A DNA stretch of 64,000 bases from Carettochelys insculpta (taxonomy: Eukaryota > Chordata > Testudines > Carettochelyidae), in assembly GCF_033958435.1 (NCBI RefSeq), contig NC_134138.1, positions 204,919,298 to 204,983,297 of the forward strand, written 5' to 3'. Position 1 is the stretch's first letter. The number at the start of each line of letters is the position of its first letter. Both the position numbers and the translations under genes were made by a program. Under the pieces are notes generated by a model, which saw nothing but the letters and a program-made list of their open reading frames with translations, was not told the origin of the DNA and did not search any database. Positions 44,882 through 55,015 of the stretch are shown in pieces.

Positions 44882-44894
44882 CTTCTAAAATGCA

Positions 44895-45055
44895 GTTCTT
44901 TTTTTTTTCAGTCTGTGCACACATCTGATTTTGGAAGCTCCTGGTTTCATGGATCGACATAAACCTACACTACTATTTTTTCCCCAAAATGTTCAGCTGC
45001 TTACTGTGCTTTCAGCTTTATCAGTGGGAGCATATAGAGAACTCACGATCCATAC
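44895..45055. other. Unassigned non-coding stretch
   Basis: Nothing recognised apart from a T-run near 44900. Confidence 0.4.
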
Positions 45056-45160
45056 ATCTCAAAGCACTTCACAATGGAGAAACTGAGGCACAGGGCTGGG
45101 ATGTGTTGCATTCTGCATCACACAGCAGGTCAGGAATAGAAGGTCCTGATTCTTAGTACA
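45056..45160 (+). repeat. Ancient SINE remnant (MIR/CORE-like)
   Basis: CAATGGAGAAACTGAGGCACAGG and CATCACACAGCAGGTCAGGAAT match the wording of old amniote SINEs ('gaaactgaggcacagag', 'gtcacacagc'). Confidence 0.4.
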
Positions 45161-45669
45161 GTGGATCATACTGCTTCCTACTTGTGCAGACACTATACTG
45201 CTGTGAGCTGCTGGCCTTCCTTAGACTGCATTGTTTAAACCTTCTCCAGTGTTAGACAATATACTGCCAAAAATGCCAGCAGCTGCCCAAAGTCCAGCAT
45301 AGGCTGTTGCTTCCCCTATTCTTATCGTTTGAGGCACTGAACCAGCAATACTAACAGACAGGAAAAAAAGTTTGGGCAGGGACAGGGAGGAAAGCCTGTT
45401 GTAAACACCCGCCCCTTCTGAATTCAGGGATGTAAAAAACCAGGCTGTTGCCCAAGTTGATCCTCGCATGGGAATACCAGTGTACTCATTTCCTTGGACT
45501 GCCGCATTTTTATGAGTTCATCACAGCTTAAAGTGGGGATGAGCTGTCATCTCATACTTTCTATTAAATTACCAGACTGTGAAAACAGATGTACACATAG
45601 GTGAGATGTTGTCATTCACCTTCCTGCTGATGTGTGTGGATTGCTGCACTACAGGTTAATGCACCCGGT

Positions 45670-46090
45670 TCTAGGGTTGGCAGACTTTTTTTGTAAAACA
45701 TATGCAGGACAGGCAACCCCTGCTGTGGGATTCCCAGCTGCCTGTCCTGCACAATTTTTCCAAAAATGGGGAGGATCAGGGGCCCCACACCTAGGCCTTG
45801 TAGCCCTGCAGCTGGAAACCAGGGTCCCTGGCTGGGGTTGCAGAGAGATCCCACAGCTGCGTAGTATATCCAGCCAGGAGCAGGGAACTCGGAAGCTGTG
45901 CACCCCACAGCCCCACAGCTTGGAGCCAGCTGGGGTGAGGAGCCCCAGTTGGAAGCCACAGCTGTGCAATCCAGAGCCACAGTGGAGGAACCCTGCAGCT
46001 GGGAACCAGCTGGGGCATGGAGCTCCAGTTGGCAGCCCCAGCTGCAGGGCCTCAGGCTGGTGGGGCAGAGGGACCCTGAAGGGGGCAAAT
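45670..46090. repeat. GC-rich element interior with CAGCTGGGAACCAG units
   Basis: Starts TAGGGTTGGCAGACTTTTTTTG. The interior repeats variants of CAGCTGGGAACCAGCTGGGGC and its complement. Long open frames exist on both strands, but they are a by-product of the repeat. It is likely a hAT-like non-autonomous element; the right end is not located. Confidence 0.4.
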
Positions 46091-46544
46091 AATGCACAGA
46101 GGCCATCCGTAATTCTCTTGTTGTATCTGAATCCCCTATAAATAACACCACCACAATCTGCCTTGGACCTCAAAGCCCAGCACTGAGAAAATATAGGGTG
46201 GAAATTTTGTGCTGCAAATAATAACACCCAACTAGTTTGGATATAAATATATCAGATGTTAGATACCAAGTCAACGCTAAACACCTTACATATACTTTAA
46301 AAGAGACAGTGATTAGAGGTGACCATCTTTTGTGTGATTAGTCTTTGCTGAAATAGACACAATTACATGGCTGAGCTAGGTATGCAGTCAGGTATGGCAA
46401 CATAACAAAGGTACGATAAGCAGTGACTTAAAAGCATTTGTAGTGAAGGTAATGGTGTTCTAGAAAGAATACCAGGTAGTGTTACTTACTAACCACTTCA
46501 GTATCTTGGACAATTATGAAATCCTCCTGATTCAAGTCTACAGT

Positions 46545-46757
46545 GACAAAATCACTACAAAAGGTTTTGGTAGAAGTAAAAGTAGTTCTCTATTCTTTCC
46601 TGAGCTGAGCACCGGCATTGCTGCTTGGTAGCGCCTAGCACCAGCACCTCTGAGCTTGCCCCATAAGTTACAAAACTTAAAAAAAAAAAAAAAAAAAAGA
46701 AAATTGCTTGAGCCCTGGCACCTCTTTCACTACAAATTAAGCCCTGAGTAAAAGCTA
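46545..46757 (-). mobile_element. hAT MITE with A-run, minus orientation
   Basis: Reverse complement starts CAGGGCTTAATTTGTAGTGA, AAGAGGTGCCAGGGCTCAAG, then a 19-base T-run (A-run at 46680-46698 on plus), then GAGGTGCTGGTGCTAGGCGC and GCCGGTGCTCAGC. This is a turtle hAT MITE family I recognise from the AGAGGTGCCxGxxCTC wording. The second end is approximate. Confidence 0.6.
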
Positions 46758-46792
46758 ATTTTGTCAGTACAAAGTTGCTGAAAATATATAAA

Positions 46793-47219
46793 CAGGAATG
46801 GGCAAGATATGGCCCATGCAAGAGCCATCCCACTAAGCATTTTAATCCAGCCCACATCCCACCTGATATCTTGGAGCTCCCTATGGCTTTCTGCGCTGCA
46901 GAAGGAGGGCTTTGTGCACTCCCCACCCACAGCAAAATCTCTCAGCTCCTATTGTCTGAAAACCAGAATCCTCTCCTGCACCCATACTTCCTCCTAGGAC
47001 CTATCCTCCAATACCCTGCCCCAGGTCACAACCCCCTTCTGCACCCAAACTCCCTGTCAGACTCCACGCCCCTCCTGAACCCCAGTCCCCTACCCCAAAC
47101 TCCCTTCTGCACCCAACCTCCATTGCGGACCCTACACATCCTCCTTTGAAAAGTGCAGCCCTTGACCACTTACCAAAATCTTGGAGGGGCCTCCCCTCCA
47201 AAAATTATTACCTACCCCG
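46793..47219. mobile_element. hAT MITE (GGGCAAGATATGGCCC type), TSD
   Basis: Ends CAGGAATGGGCAAGATATGG and, inverted, CGGGGTAGGTAATAATTTTTG. Flanking ATATAAA is identical at 46786-46792 and 47220-47226. The interior is C-rich with repeated CTGCACCCAAACTCCCT units. It is the same family as 56500-57477: both share TTTGGTAAGTGGTCAAGGGC-type sequence inside one end. Confidence 0.8.
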
Positions 47220-47229
47220 ATATAAATCA

Positions 47230-48945
47230 TTAATTAAAAATTATCAAAAATAGAGGCCAGGGAACTAATTTGAAATATATCTGACAGTCTATTTTGTTCG
47301 TGTCTTCACCCAGTTTTATTTAAGGATGTTCAAGTGAGCATATTTTGTTCTTGGGAAGCCAAATTGCCAGGAATAGTTAGTTGTGAACAGATATTGGCAT
47401 GAGAATTGGCATAAGACAAATTCACATGGCTGTCTTGAAAGCTCTGTGTGGACTCATCCAATCATGGAACAGAAATAATTATCATTTGACTTAGGTGACC
47501 AATCACACAATATGAATTGTGAATGCTTGTGGTAAGCCGTTCACAGAGACAACTCTTGGGTTACATTTTGTTCATACAAACTATTTGACAAACGGTTAAA
47601 TAGAAAACAACTTAGTTTAAGAAATCAAGCTGCTTGCTGATAGTTTGTGAACAGAAAAAAGAGGTGCGGGGTTTGTCTAATAAAGTGTTCATTGCAAATA
47701 GTCATCCAGTAGCAGATGCATTAGGCAAAATTCAGTCTAGAGTAAGCAGGTGCAGTTCAACTGAAGTAAATGGAAATTTACGTATGTCAGAGGTGAATTT
47801 GGTCCAGCTTGTGTTCAATTCCAAATCTGTACTTGAAATCTTTTGGTTTTACCGGACCCATCACTCCACCCTGAAGTACACTGTAGGAGTTTTTGATTTT
47901 CCGTGAATCCTAATTGAGTTCACTATCATTAATATTGTTATTTAAAAAAATTATAATAATTAGGCCACTGTTTGATAGCATTACCAAAATGGGTTATATG
48001 GAAATTCAAGGATGATTTACTGACATATCCTCCTTGACACATGACACATAGAGAACATGCTTCAATCAACATTCCACGTCCTCAGGCTGTGCAGTGTTAC
48101 AGCCATTGGAGGAGGTTTTTGCGGGCTGTGAAGCGGTTTCTATTGCAACTAGTGGCGATAGCGGTGCTGGTGGAATTGAATCCAAGGTGCAGAGTGTGGG
48201 GGACAAAGTCAGACATTTTAAGTCTGGCAGATTCAAACATAGAATATTCTTGATGTGATTAATCTGAGGTTAGGTGGTTAATCATTGTGTGGGTACATCT
48301 GTAAACAAGCCAGCTCCTGGTTTCTTTTTGTTTTTTGAATTATAACTACCAGGGGACCATAAATATCTGCTACTTTAGATCCAAGCATAGTGGGAGACAC
48401 ATGCACCATAATAGCCTGTGCCAGTTCACCTTAATTCGTTCTAAACCACCCCAATTATTCTAAGCTTGGGCCACTCTTTTCCGGAGTGTGCAGTCTTTCA
48501 GGGTACTATCAAATATGTGTGGTGGTTATAAGCAATGGACAAACATCAGTAGTGGATTATGTTGTAAGTAGGAAAACCGTTTCACGCGCAACTAACGCCA
48601 GCCTTTTAGACAAAGAGTTGCACTGTTTACATTCACAAGGGTGAAAATTCCTAGTTTCACTTTAGTCAATGTGGTTACTCCGGCTTTGCAGTACTATCAT
48701 TAAGAGCAGAATTTGATCCAAGATTTCCACAGATAAAAGACTGGTACACTGAATCTAACCCCAGACTTGGTTTTAATTTCTAAAATAAGAGGCTGATGGA
48801 GCCTTCATACTTACCAGTGTATTCTTCCAGTAACGTTTTAGTGAAAAAGAAAACCACGTTCCACATGTATCCTCTGGCGGGTGAATTGTGAAATTCAAAG
48901 TTCTTTTCCTTCTGGCGAGAGGAGAAGGAACTTTACTGGTTGAGT
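47230..48945. other. Unassigned non-coding stretch
   Basis: No gene or repeat recognised. Short frames only. Confidence 0.5.
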
Positions 48946-48949
48946 ACAC

Positions 48950-48998
48950 AACAAACCAGCAGTCATGTAGCACTTTAAAGACTGATAAAATACAGGTA
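48950..48998 (-). mobile_element. PLE tail fragment, minus strand
   Basis: CAGCAGTCATGTAGCACTTTAAAGACTGATAAAATAC is the reverse complement of the family B PLE tail, in a 50-bp relic. Confidence 0.6.
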
Positions 48999-49554
48999 GC
49001 TTGCAATTGCAGTGTTGACTTTTGGAAGCACGAATGGAAACAAAGGGTTACAGAGATGCTGAAACTAAATAACACAAACACAAATACCTCAGGTACTGCC
49101 ATGGGGGATTTATAATTGTCAACTGAATGGCTCAAACCTGTTATGACAAATGTCATGTGTTTATGGACTCTTACAGGATGGTGCAAAAAAAGAAAAGCGA
49201 GGGGAGAGATACCAATTCAATCAAAGAATTCTAGGCCAGAATTACTCCTTCCACCGGGTAAAACAAGCACTTCACTTACAAATGTGAATTTTTAAAAAGT
49301 GCTACGTAGAACTTGTACTGCGACATGTTGGATGCTGAAAACCATGAGATTTGATGTATGCAGATTTCAATACCCGTTTATCATGGCTTTGAATACACAT
49401 ACAGCATATGAATATTTTGTCAGAATTGCTTAGATTATGAGAGCAAGAAAACAAGAAAGAACACAAGTGAAGTCTCCATGAAAGAGAGGTCGGCCTGTCC
49501 CAGAACTGAAGACAAAGTTGCTTCTGAATAGCACTTTTCCTGGTTTAAAGCACG

Positions 49555-49622
49555 TCTGCACTTAAACCACTAATACTGTGCAGCTGCACCACCGTGGCAC
49601 TTTAATGAAGATGCTCTTCAGC
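49555..49622. mobile_element. MITE fragment
   Basis: AGCACGTCTGCACTTAAACC, TGTGCAGCTGCACC and GGCACTTTAATGAAG resemble the GTCTACACTTxxA MITE family; short and decayed. Confidence 0.35.
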
Positions 49623-49634
49623 ACTACTGGGTGA

Positions 49635-49799
49635 GAGGAGAGGGACAGCCCAGTGATTTGAGCAGTGGCCCTTTAAACACAGCGTTGTGAGCTCAATCTT
49701 TGAGGGGGCCATTTGGGAAAAAGAAAGGATGAGGGTGGCTCCTGCCAAGAGAGTAGGGGATGGGACTTGATGACCTTCTAAGGTCCCTTCGAGCTCTAT
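49635..49799 (+). repeat. tRNA-derived SINE with CR1-like tail
   Basis: Head with CCCAGTGATTTGAGCAGTGG and a degenerate B box TGAGCTCAATCTTTGAG, body GGGGGCCATTTGGG, tail CCTGCCAAGAGAGTAGGGG then GACTTGATGACCTTCTAAGGTCC. This is the layout of the cryptodiran turtle SINE (Cry I-like) whose 3' end matches CR1. The palindromic MITE (49800-50223) is inserted at its terminal CTAT. Confidence 0.7.
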
Positions 49800-50223
49800 G
49801 GCTATGTCTACACTAGTCCCAAACTTCGAAATGGCCATTTCGAAGTTTACTAATGAAGCGCTGAAATACATATGCAGCGCCTCATTAGCATGCGGACGGC
49901 TGCGGCACTTCGAAATTGACAGCGCTCGCCGCCGCGCAGCTCGTCCAGACGGGGCTACTTTTCAAAAGGACCCCGCCTACTTCGAAGTCCCCTTATTCCC
50001 ATCTGCTCATAGGAGTAAGGGGACTTCGAAGTAGGCAGGGTCCTTTTGAAAAGGAGCCCCGTCGGGACGAGCCGCGCGGCGGTGAGTGGCGTCATTTTTG
50101 AAGTGCCGCAGCCGCCCACATGCTAATGAGGCGCTGAATATGTATTTCAGTGCTTCATTAGTAAACTTCAAAATGGCCATTTGCATGGCCATTTCAAAGT
50201 TTGGGGCTAGTGTAGACATGGCC
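49800..50223. mobile_element. Palindromic Harbinger-type MITE, second copy
   Basis: Sister of 14896-15331: ends GGCTATGTCTACACTAGTCC and its inverted partner, the same AACTTCGAAATGG, GCGCTxAATGxAG and GGACCCCGCC blocks, and a turn at ATCTGCTCATAGG. Flanks are TAT at 49797-49799 and 50224-50226. It is slightly more diverged between its arms than the first copy (for example TTCGAA to TTCAAA and CG to CA changes in the right arm), consistent with CpG decay. Confidence 0.88.
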
Positions 50224-50337
50224 TATGAGATGTGTATCTCCATATATTATTATAGCTTTTGTGTTTGCATAGTCTTCCCAAGAGGCGGTAGCTGTGTTGT
50301 GCTGTCTACATGGTGGTTAGAGCTGCATAACTATGGC

Positions 50338-51607
50338 TAGAGCCCTACCCAATTTGCATTCTGTTTTGGTCAGTTTCACAGTCATAAAATTTTAAAAATC
50401 ATAAATTTCATTATTTCAGATATTTACATCTGAAATTTCACAGTATGCTGACTTTCAGGCTCCTGACCCTAAAAGATGTAGTGCAGGGGGATAACAAGAT
50501 TATCTTAGGAGGTTGTAAGATTGCCACCCTCACTTCCACTCTTCTTCGGGCAGTGATGCTGCCCCCAGATCTAAGTGGCTGAAGAGTGGCATCTTCTAGC
50601 TATCCAGCTCTGGAGGCTGTGCCAACGCCAGCAGCAGGGCAGAAGTAAGTACAGAACTACTTACACTTCCTTCTGCGCTGCTGCCTTCAGAGCTGTGTGG
50701 CTGGAGGGTGCTGGGCCTTTGGCCAGCTCTGAAGGCAGCAGCACAGAAATAATGGCAACATGATATGGCAGTGTCACCTTTACTTCTGCACTGCTGCTGG
50801 CAGAGCTGGGTCCCTGGCCACCAGATGCCACTCTCTGGACACCAAGTTCTGAAGATAATGCAGAAGTAAGGACAACAATATTGCAACCCCTGCCTCACTA
50901 TAAACTTGCAACCTCCCCGCCCGAGCTCCCCGCAATCCCCTTTTAGGTTGGGACTCCAAGTTTGAGAAACACTGGCCTCTCCTGTGAAATCTGTATGGTA
51001 TAGACCAAGGGTTGGCAACCAAAACAGCAAGCAGAGACAATTTCTTCCAATTTGGTAAAACACTCAATAATTCAAAAGCCGCAGTGCATGTGAATATGAG
51101 ACAGTGCTTAATAAATAACAACAAACCATATTTTTGTAACCCCTGTTTTTAGAACAGTGCACACACAGTGATTTGAAATGTGATACATGTTTATTGCAGG
51201 ATGTTCACAAACTTTTTACATATTCTATTTCCTCACATTTTACATGTGTATTTATGCCACAGTCTTCCTGACTTTCACTCCTGGAACCTTCTCTCTCTTT
51301 GGAGGATGCTATGGGGATTTATCCATTTCAAGATCCCATGTCATTTGCTGTTTAGATCTGAGTTGTTCATTTTTGGCCTTTTAGATGTTCTCTGTTTATC
51401 GAAAATAGTCAGGGGGGTTTTGTGTTTTTTTTTTAACTGGGAGCCCCAAACAAGTCCTTAAAAAGCCACATGAAGCTCCAGAGCCACAAGTTGCGGACCC
51501 TTGTCTAGACCAGTGTAAAAGTACACAAAAGAGCAGATTTCATGCGGGAGACCAGATTTCATGATCTGTGATGCATTTTTCATTATTGTGAATTTGGTAG
51601 GGCCCTA
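50338..51607. mobile_element. hAT element (TAGGGCCCTACC ends) with nested hAT
   Basis: Ends TAGAGCCCTACCCAATTTGC and, inverted, TAGGGCCCTACCAAATTCAC. Flanks ACTATGGC (50330-50337) and ACTATGTC (51608-51615), 7 of 8 identical. The interior has the family's landmarks: ATTTCAGATATTTACATCTGAAATTTC, a GC-rich part with repeated CACTTCTGCxCTGCTG and CAGAGCTGxGTGGCTGGAG units, and TTTGAGAAACACTGG. It is interrupted at 51006-51503 by another hAT. Confidence 0.85.
51006..51503. mobile_element. hAT MITE nested within 50338-51607
   Basis: Ends CAAGGGTTGGCAACCAAAAC and, inverted, CAAGGGTCCGCAACTTGTGG. The flanks read TATAGACC and TCTAGACC if the boundary C is shared, 7 of 8 identical. Removing it rejoins the host element's GTGAAATCTGTATGGTATAG with CAGTGTAAAAGTACAC, as found in intact members. 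Confidence 0.78.
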
Positions 51608-51615
51608 ACTATGTC

Positions 51616-52197
51616 CCTCAGTAGTCTGGGATTTCCACACCCCAAGTAATATAGCTATGCCAGAATAGGTCAGTGGGAAGAATAGACCTTAGTCTAATCC
51701 ATCAAGATTAAATAAAAACAAGACACTCTCAAATAAGTGCCCACACATGGACTCATTCCAGAATAACTATTGTTCTTTAAATTCAAGCCTTATTTTAATC
51801 CAGAGTAATTTAAAGGGTAGGTCATCCCTTATCTGAGCCACTGTAAAACATTATGAAGATTCTTATTCTGGTTTAAGTGCAGTTTATTTCAATTCTGTTT
51901 AATCCATTCTCACTGGATTAAATTAAACTAAAAAAAGAGCATCTGCAGACAAATTTGCTTCAACTACATTCGTTTGAAAACACCTTTTAGTTAAAGCAGT
52001 TCAAATGTGCATGTGGGCATGGTCAACCTCTGGAGTCCCACTTTAGCATGTCATTTTTCCCATGAGGCAACAATTCCAGTTGAACAAAGTAATGATGGTA
52101 AGTATTATTGTTTCCCCAGTCAGGTCAAGCCAAATTTCTATGGAGATAATAGTTTGCAGCCTTCCTGACTCACAATGACGTGAGATAATGTGACATG
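51616..52197. other. Unassigned non-coding stretch
   Basis: Several AATTTAAACTAAA-like AT-rich segments; no repeat assigned. The part near 51730-52030 (ACTATTGTTCTTTAAATTC, CTGGTTTAAGTGCAG) may be an old MITE. Confidence 0.4.
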
Positions 52198-52205
52198 AGA
52201 CTAGG

Positions 52206-53273
52206 TAGTGCTTTTTCTCTGGAAAAAAAGGTGGCAGAACTCAAGCCCCAAACTGTCCCCTACCCCCAGGCCTGGGGCCCAACACCCACCCCATGGCAGC
52301 TTAATCACCCTGTGCGGGGCTCAAACCATCCCGCACGCACAGGGCCCAAGCTGCTCCCTGGCACCTTATCTGCTGCTCTGGGGGCCCAAGATGCCCCCAG
52401 CGGGGATCCTAATCACCCCCTCCTGGGGAGTCTAATCATCATCCGGCGGCTTAACTACCTGATGTGCAGGCCCAAGCTGCCCCCCGGCAGGACCCAAACT
52501 GCCCCCTGGCAGCTAACCTGCCCCCTCTCCAGTGGGGCCCAAATTGCACCGCATGGCCCCAAGCCCTGTCAGCAGCTTGTCTCCACATGCAGCCCCCAAC
52601 CCCTTCCAGTGGCTTGTCTCCTCACATGGCTCCAATCCCACCCAGTGGCTTACCCTTTTCGCGCAGCCGCCTGGCAGCTTACCTCCACCTGCACAGCCCC
52701 AACCTCTCCCAGTGGCTTACTCCTCCCATGCAGCTCCTGAGCTGCCTCCCTGAGGCTTATCCCCCTGCGACCAAACCCCCCCCGCCACCAGTATCCCCCA
52801 CCCCATGTGGCCCCTGAGCCCTTCCGCATGGCCCAATGCCCCTGTGGTTTATCCCCTACACTGCCCCAACCCCGCCCCCATGGTTTATGTCCCCATGTTC
52901 CCTCTGAACCACCCTGTGCAAGGCTCCAGCCCCCCCTCCCCAGCTTATTTCCCCCCCATGGTCCCAAATACCCCCCTGTGGTTTACCCCCCTGCCGCCGG
53001 CCTCCAAGCCACCCCCCCATGGCCACAACCCTCCCGCCAGCTTCTACTTCATTCCCCCCATCCCTCCCCTGCCACTGCCACTGCCACCGCCATGTGGCCA
53101 CTGGCATCCCAGAGGGGGAAGGAGTGGTGGAGGGGGTCAGAAAGAGGCAGCTGCATCTGAGCTGCAATGGTTCTTAAAGGGCGAGATGCAGCTTGGATGC
53201 AGCCGCCCAGATGGCTTTTGGAAAAAGGGGCCAGAACACCATTCCGGGGCCTTCCAGCAGAAAAAAATCCCTG
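52206..53273. mobile_element. hAT-type MITE with C-rich core, near-perfect TSD
   Basis: Left end TAGTGCTTTTTCTCTGGAA and, inverted, right end CAGGGATTTTTTTCTGCTGG, related to the CAGGGCTTTTTTT hAT ends. Flanks AGACTAGG (52198-52205) and AGAATAGG (53274-53281) match 7 of 8. The interior is a degenerate C-rich tandem array with units such as CCCAxxxCCCCCCATGGTTTA. Long frames on both strands inside it have no domain. Confidence 0.75.
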
Positions 53274-53281
53274 AGAATAGG

Positions 53282-53571
53282 TGATAATGACACTATTGCC
53301 ACATGCCCGCTTTGTAACAGGACCATCTCTTTTAAAAGGACAGGAGGACAGACACCCAAGAACACACCTTTTTGTATGTCTGTTTCTTTTTGGAAATGTC
53401 TGAGTTCCCGAGATGTTACATGAGTCTTTTTTCTGTGGAGTGGAATTTCTCCGACTAGTTTTATGGCTTTCTTCTCCGACAGCATGGCGAAAAAAAAATA
53501 AGCCTGTGCCAAAAGGCCAAGGAGCTATTTTCTGGTGGCTAATCAGGACTCTTGATTCTCTTCCTGGTCTG
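53282..53571. other. Unassigned stretch
   Basis: No recognised repeat. A C-x2-C peptide pair (CPLC) in one frame is not part of any complete zinc finger. Confidence 0.4.
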
Positions 53572-53574
53572 CTA

Positions 53575-54018
53575 GGCTATGTCTACACTAGAGGGTTTTG
53601 TCAACAAAAGGGCTATTTTGCCAACAAAACCTGGGGAGTGTCCAGATTCCCAAGGTGTTCTGTCAACAGTAAATTGACAGAACTCAGCACTTTTGTTGAC
53701 AGTCTTATCCCACTCCCCACAAGGCATAATGCCTCTGTCAACAGAGACCTGTCCACAGAAAACCATTTTGGATGTTCCAGGGGGCCCTCTGTTGACAGAC
53801 AGGGCTTCTGGGGCACTGGGCAGCCCTCTCTGCTGTGCTTCCGCTTGGCCATTTTGTCGAGAGAGCAGCAGAGCAATCAGGCCATTCTCTGTCAACAGAA
53901 TGGATCATCCTTGCAATCTGCTTGGCAATGTGGTCACAATTTGTCAACAGAAGTTTTGTTGGAAGAGATCTTCCAACAAAAACTTCTGTCAACAAATCGC
54001 TGTAATCTAGACATAGCC
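53575..54018. mobile_element. TGTCAACA-type Harbinger MITE, CTA TSD
   Basis: Ends GGCTATGTCTACACTAGAGG and, inverted, GGCTATGTCTAGATTACAGC. CTA is duplicated at 53572-53574 and 54019-54021. The sequence is rich in alternating GTCAACAAAA/TTTTGTTGAC inverted segments. The subterminal TTTTGTTGGAAGAGATCTTCC palindrome links it to the MITEs at 37386 and 56159 and to the decayed autonomous copy at 34426. Confidence 0.82.
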
Positions 54019-54126
54019 CTACTGACTCAGGGTGGGACTCTGTATACTTACTTTGCAGAAATGCTGGTCACCCACAAGTCCAGTTAAAGAGCTAGATTCT
54101 GATACCCTTACTCACATTGAACAGTA

Positions 54127-54329
54127 TCGGAGGGGTAGCCGTGTTAGTCTGGATCTGTAACAGCAACGAAGGGTCCTGTGGCACTTTATAGACTAACAGA
54201 AAAGTTTTGAGCATGAGCTTTCATGAGCACAGACTCACAGCATCTGATGACGTGAGTCTGTGCTCACGAAAGCTCATGCTCAAAACTTTTCTGTTAGTCT
54301 ATAAGGTGCCACAGGACCCTTCGTTGCTG
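54127..54329. mobile_element. Inverted PLE tail dimer (family C), 15-bp TSD
   Basis: The left arm (minus) runs TCGGAGGGGTAGCCGTGTTAG to CACAGACTCAC; the right arm (plus) starts AGCATCTGATGACGTGAG and ends GGACCCTTCGTTGCTG. The arms are nearly perfect reverse complements separated by about 13 bp. The direct repeat TCACATTGAACAGTA is identical at 54112-54126 and 54330-54344. High arm identity indicates a young insertion. Confidence 0.9.
54244..54281 (+). ncRNA. Hammerhead-ribozyme-like motif, best copy
   Basis: CTGATGA (54244-54250) exactly matches hammerhead box I. After one extra base comes a perfect 5-bp stem GTGAG/CTCAC (54252-54256 with 54263-54267, loop TCTGTG), then GAAA (54268-54271). 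Helix III is A-G-C (54271-54273) with G-C-T (54278-54280) closed by TCAT, and C54281 would be the cleavage-site nucleotide. Only the inserted base between box I and helix II deviates from the textbook core; helix I partners are unclear. Confidence 0.5.
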
Positions 54330-54479
54330 TCACATTGAACAGTACCTCTCTCCATGTATAATCCCACTGGTGCTGGAGACCACAGTTGAAGTACAGCTTT
54401 TCAAAACAAGCGTATGGTGATAGCGATCTGACCAAAAAGCAGTAAGAGCTGTAGCTCATCACTGCTTTTGACAACTAGG

Positions 54480-54600
54480 GCCCTTACCTTTCTATGTCTC
54501 ATTTTACCCATCTGTAAAATAAGTAATATCTATGCTGGTGAACAGATTTGGGCTCTTCATGTGAAAGAGCTCTAACAAGGCAACATACTATCATTTTACT
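54480..54600 (+). repeat. Ancient SINE remnant (MIR-like)
   Basis: TCATTTTACCCATCTGTAAAATAAG is the MIR/CORE-like phrase 'ctcattttacccatctgtaaaatg'. It is diverged and lacks ends. Confidence 0.4.
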
Positions 54601-54835
54601 TTTCTAGCACAATAAACTTGCAGTGTACTTTACAATAGATAAACTAGATTAAAGAAAGTGATGACAAAAGGTTTGAACTATAAGCAATGAAAGAGGAGAT
54701 TCAGGAAAGGCAGGTACACAGAATGGTGGGAGAAGATGATATTAGAACCAATGTTTTGAATAAACTGAAGGTGGAAAAGGGAGAGAGCATAATAGCTGAG
54801 GTGAAAAATTACCAAGGGATATATATGGAGGTACA

Positions 54836-55015
54836 CATCTCACAGAACTGGATGGGACCTCAGGAGGTCATCAAGTCCAGTCCCCCTGCCCTCTTGGCAG
54901 GGCCAAGCACCACCACCCCCCTTTTTTTTTAAATTAACCTATTTGCCCCAGATCCCTAAATGGTCCCCTCAAGCACTGAACTCACAACCCTGGGTTTAGG
55001 GATGGGTTGGAATTT
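54836..55015 (-). repeat. tRNA-derived SINE with CR1-like tail, minus strand
   Basis: On the minus strand: AACCCAGGGTTGTGAGTTCAGTGC (B box region), GGGACCATTTAGGGATCTGG, a T/A-rich spacer, GGTGGTGCTTGGCCCTGCC, GACTTGATGACCTCCTGAGG. Same layout as 49635-49799 and 58480-58672. It interrupts an unclassified purine-rich segment. Confidence 0.75.

Noticed and set aside
45612..46227. 180-192-aa frames on both strands
   Set aside because: Composition effect of CAGCTGGGAACCAG-like repeats; no homology and no splice logic.
52195..53284. Proline-rich open frames of 117-181 aa
   Set aside because: They follow the C-rich tandem array of a hAT MITE; both strands are open and no domain is present.
53283..53420. 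Possible zinc finger (CPLC pair)
   Set aside because: Only one C-x2-C and no matching His or Cys pair at proper spacing; probably chance.
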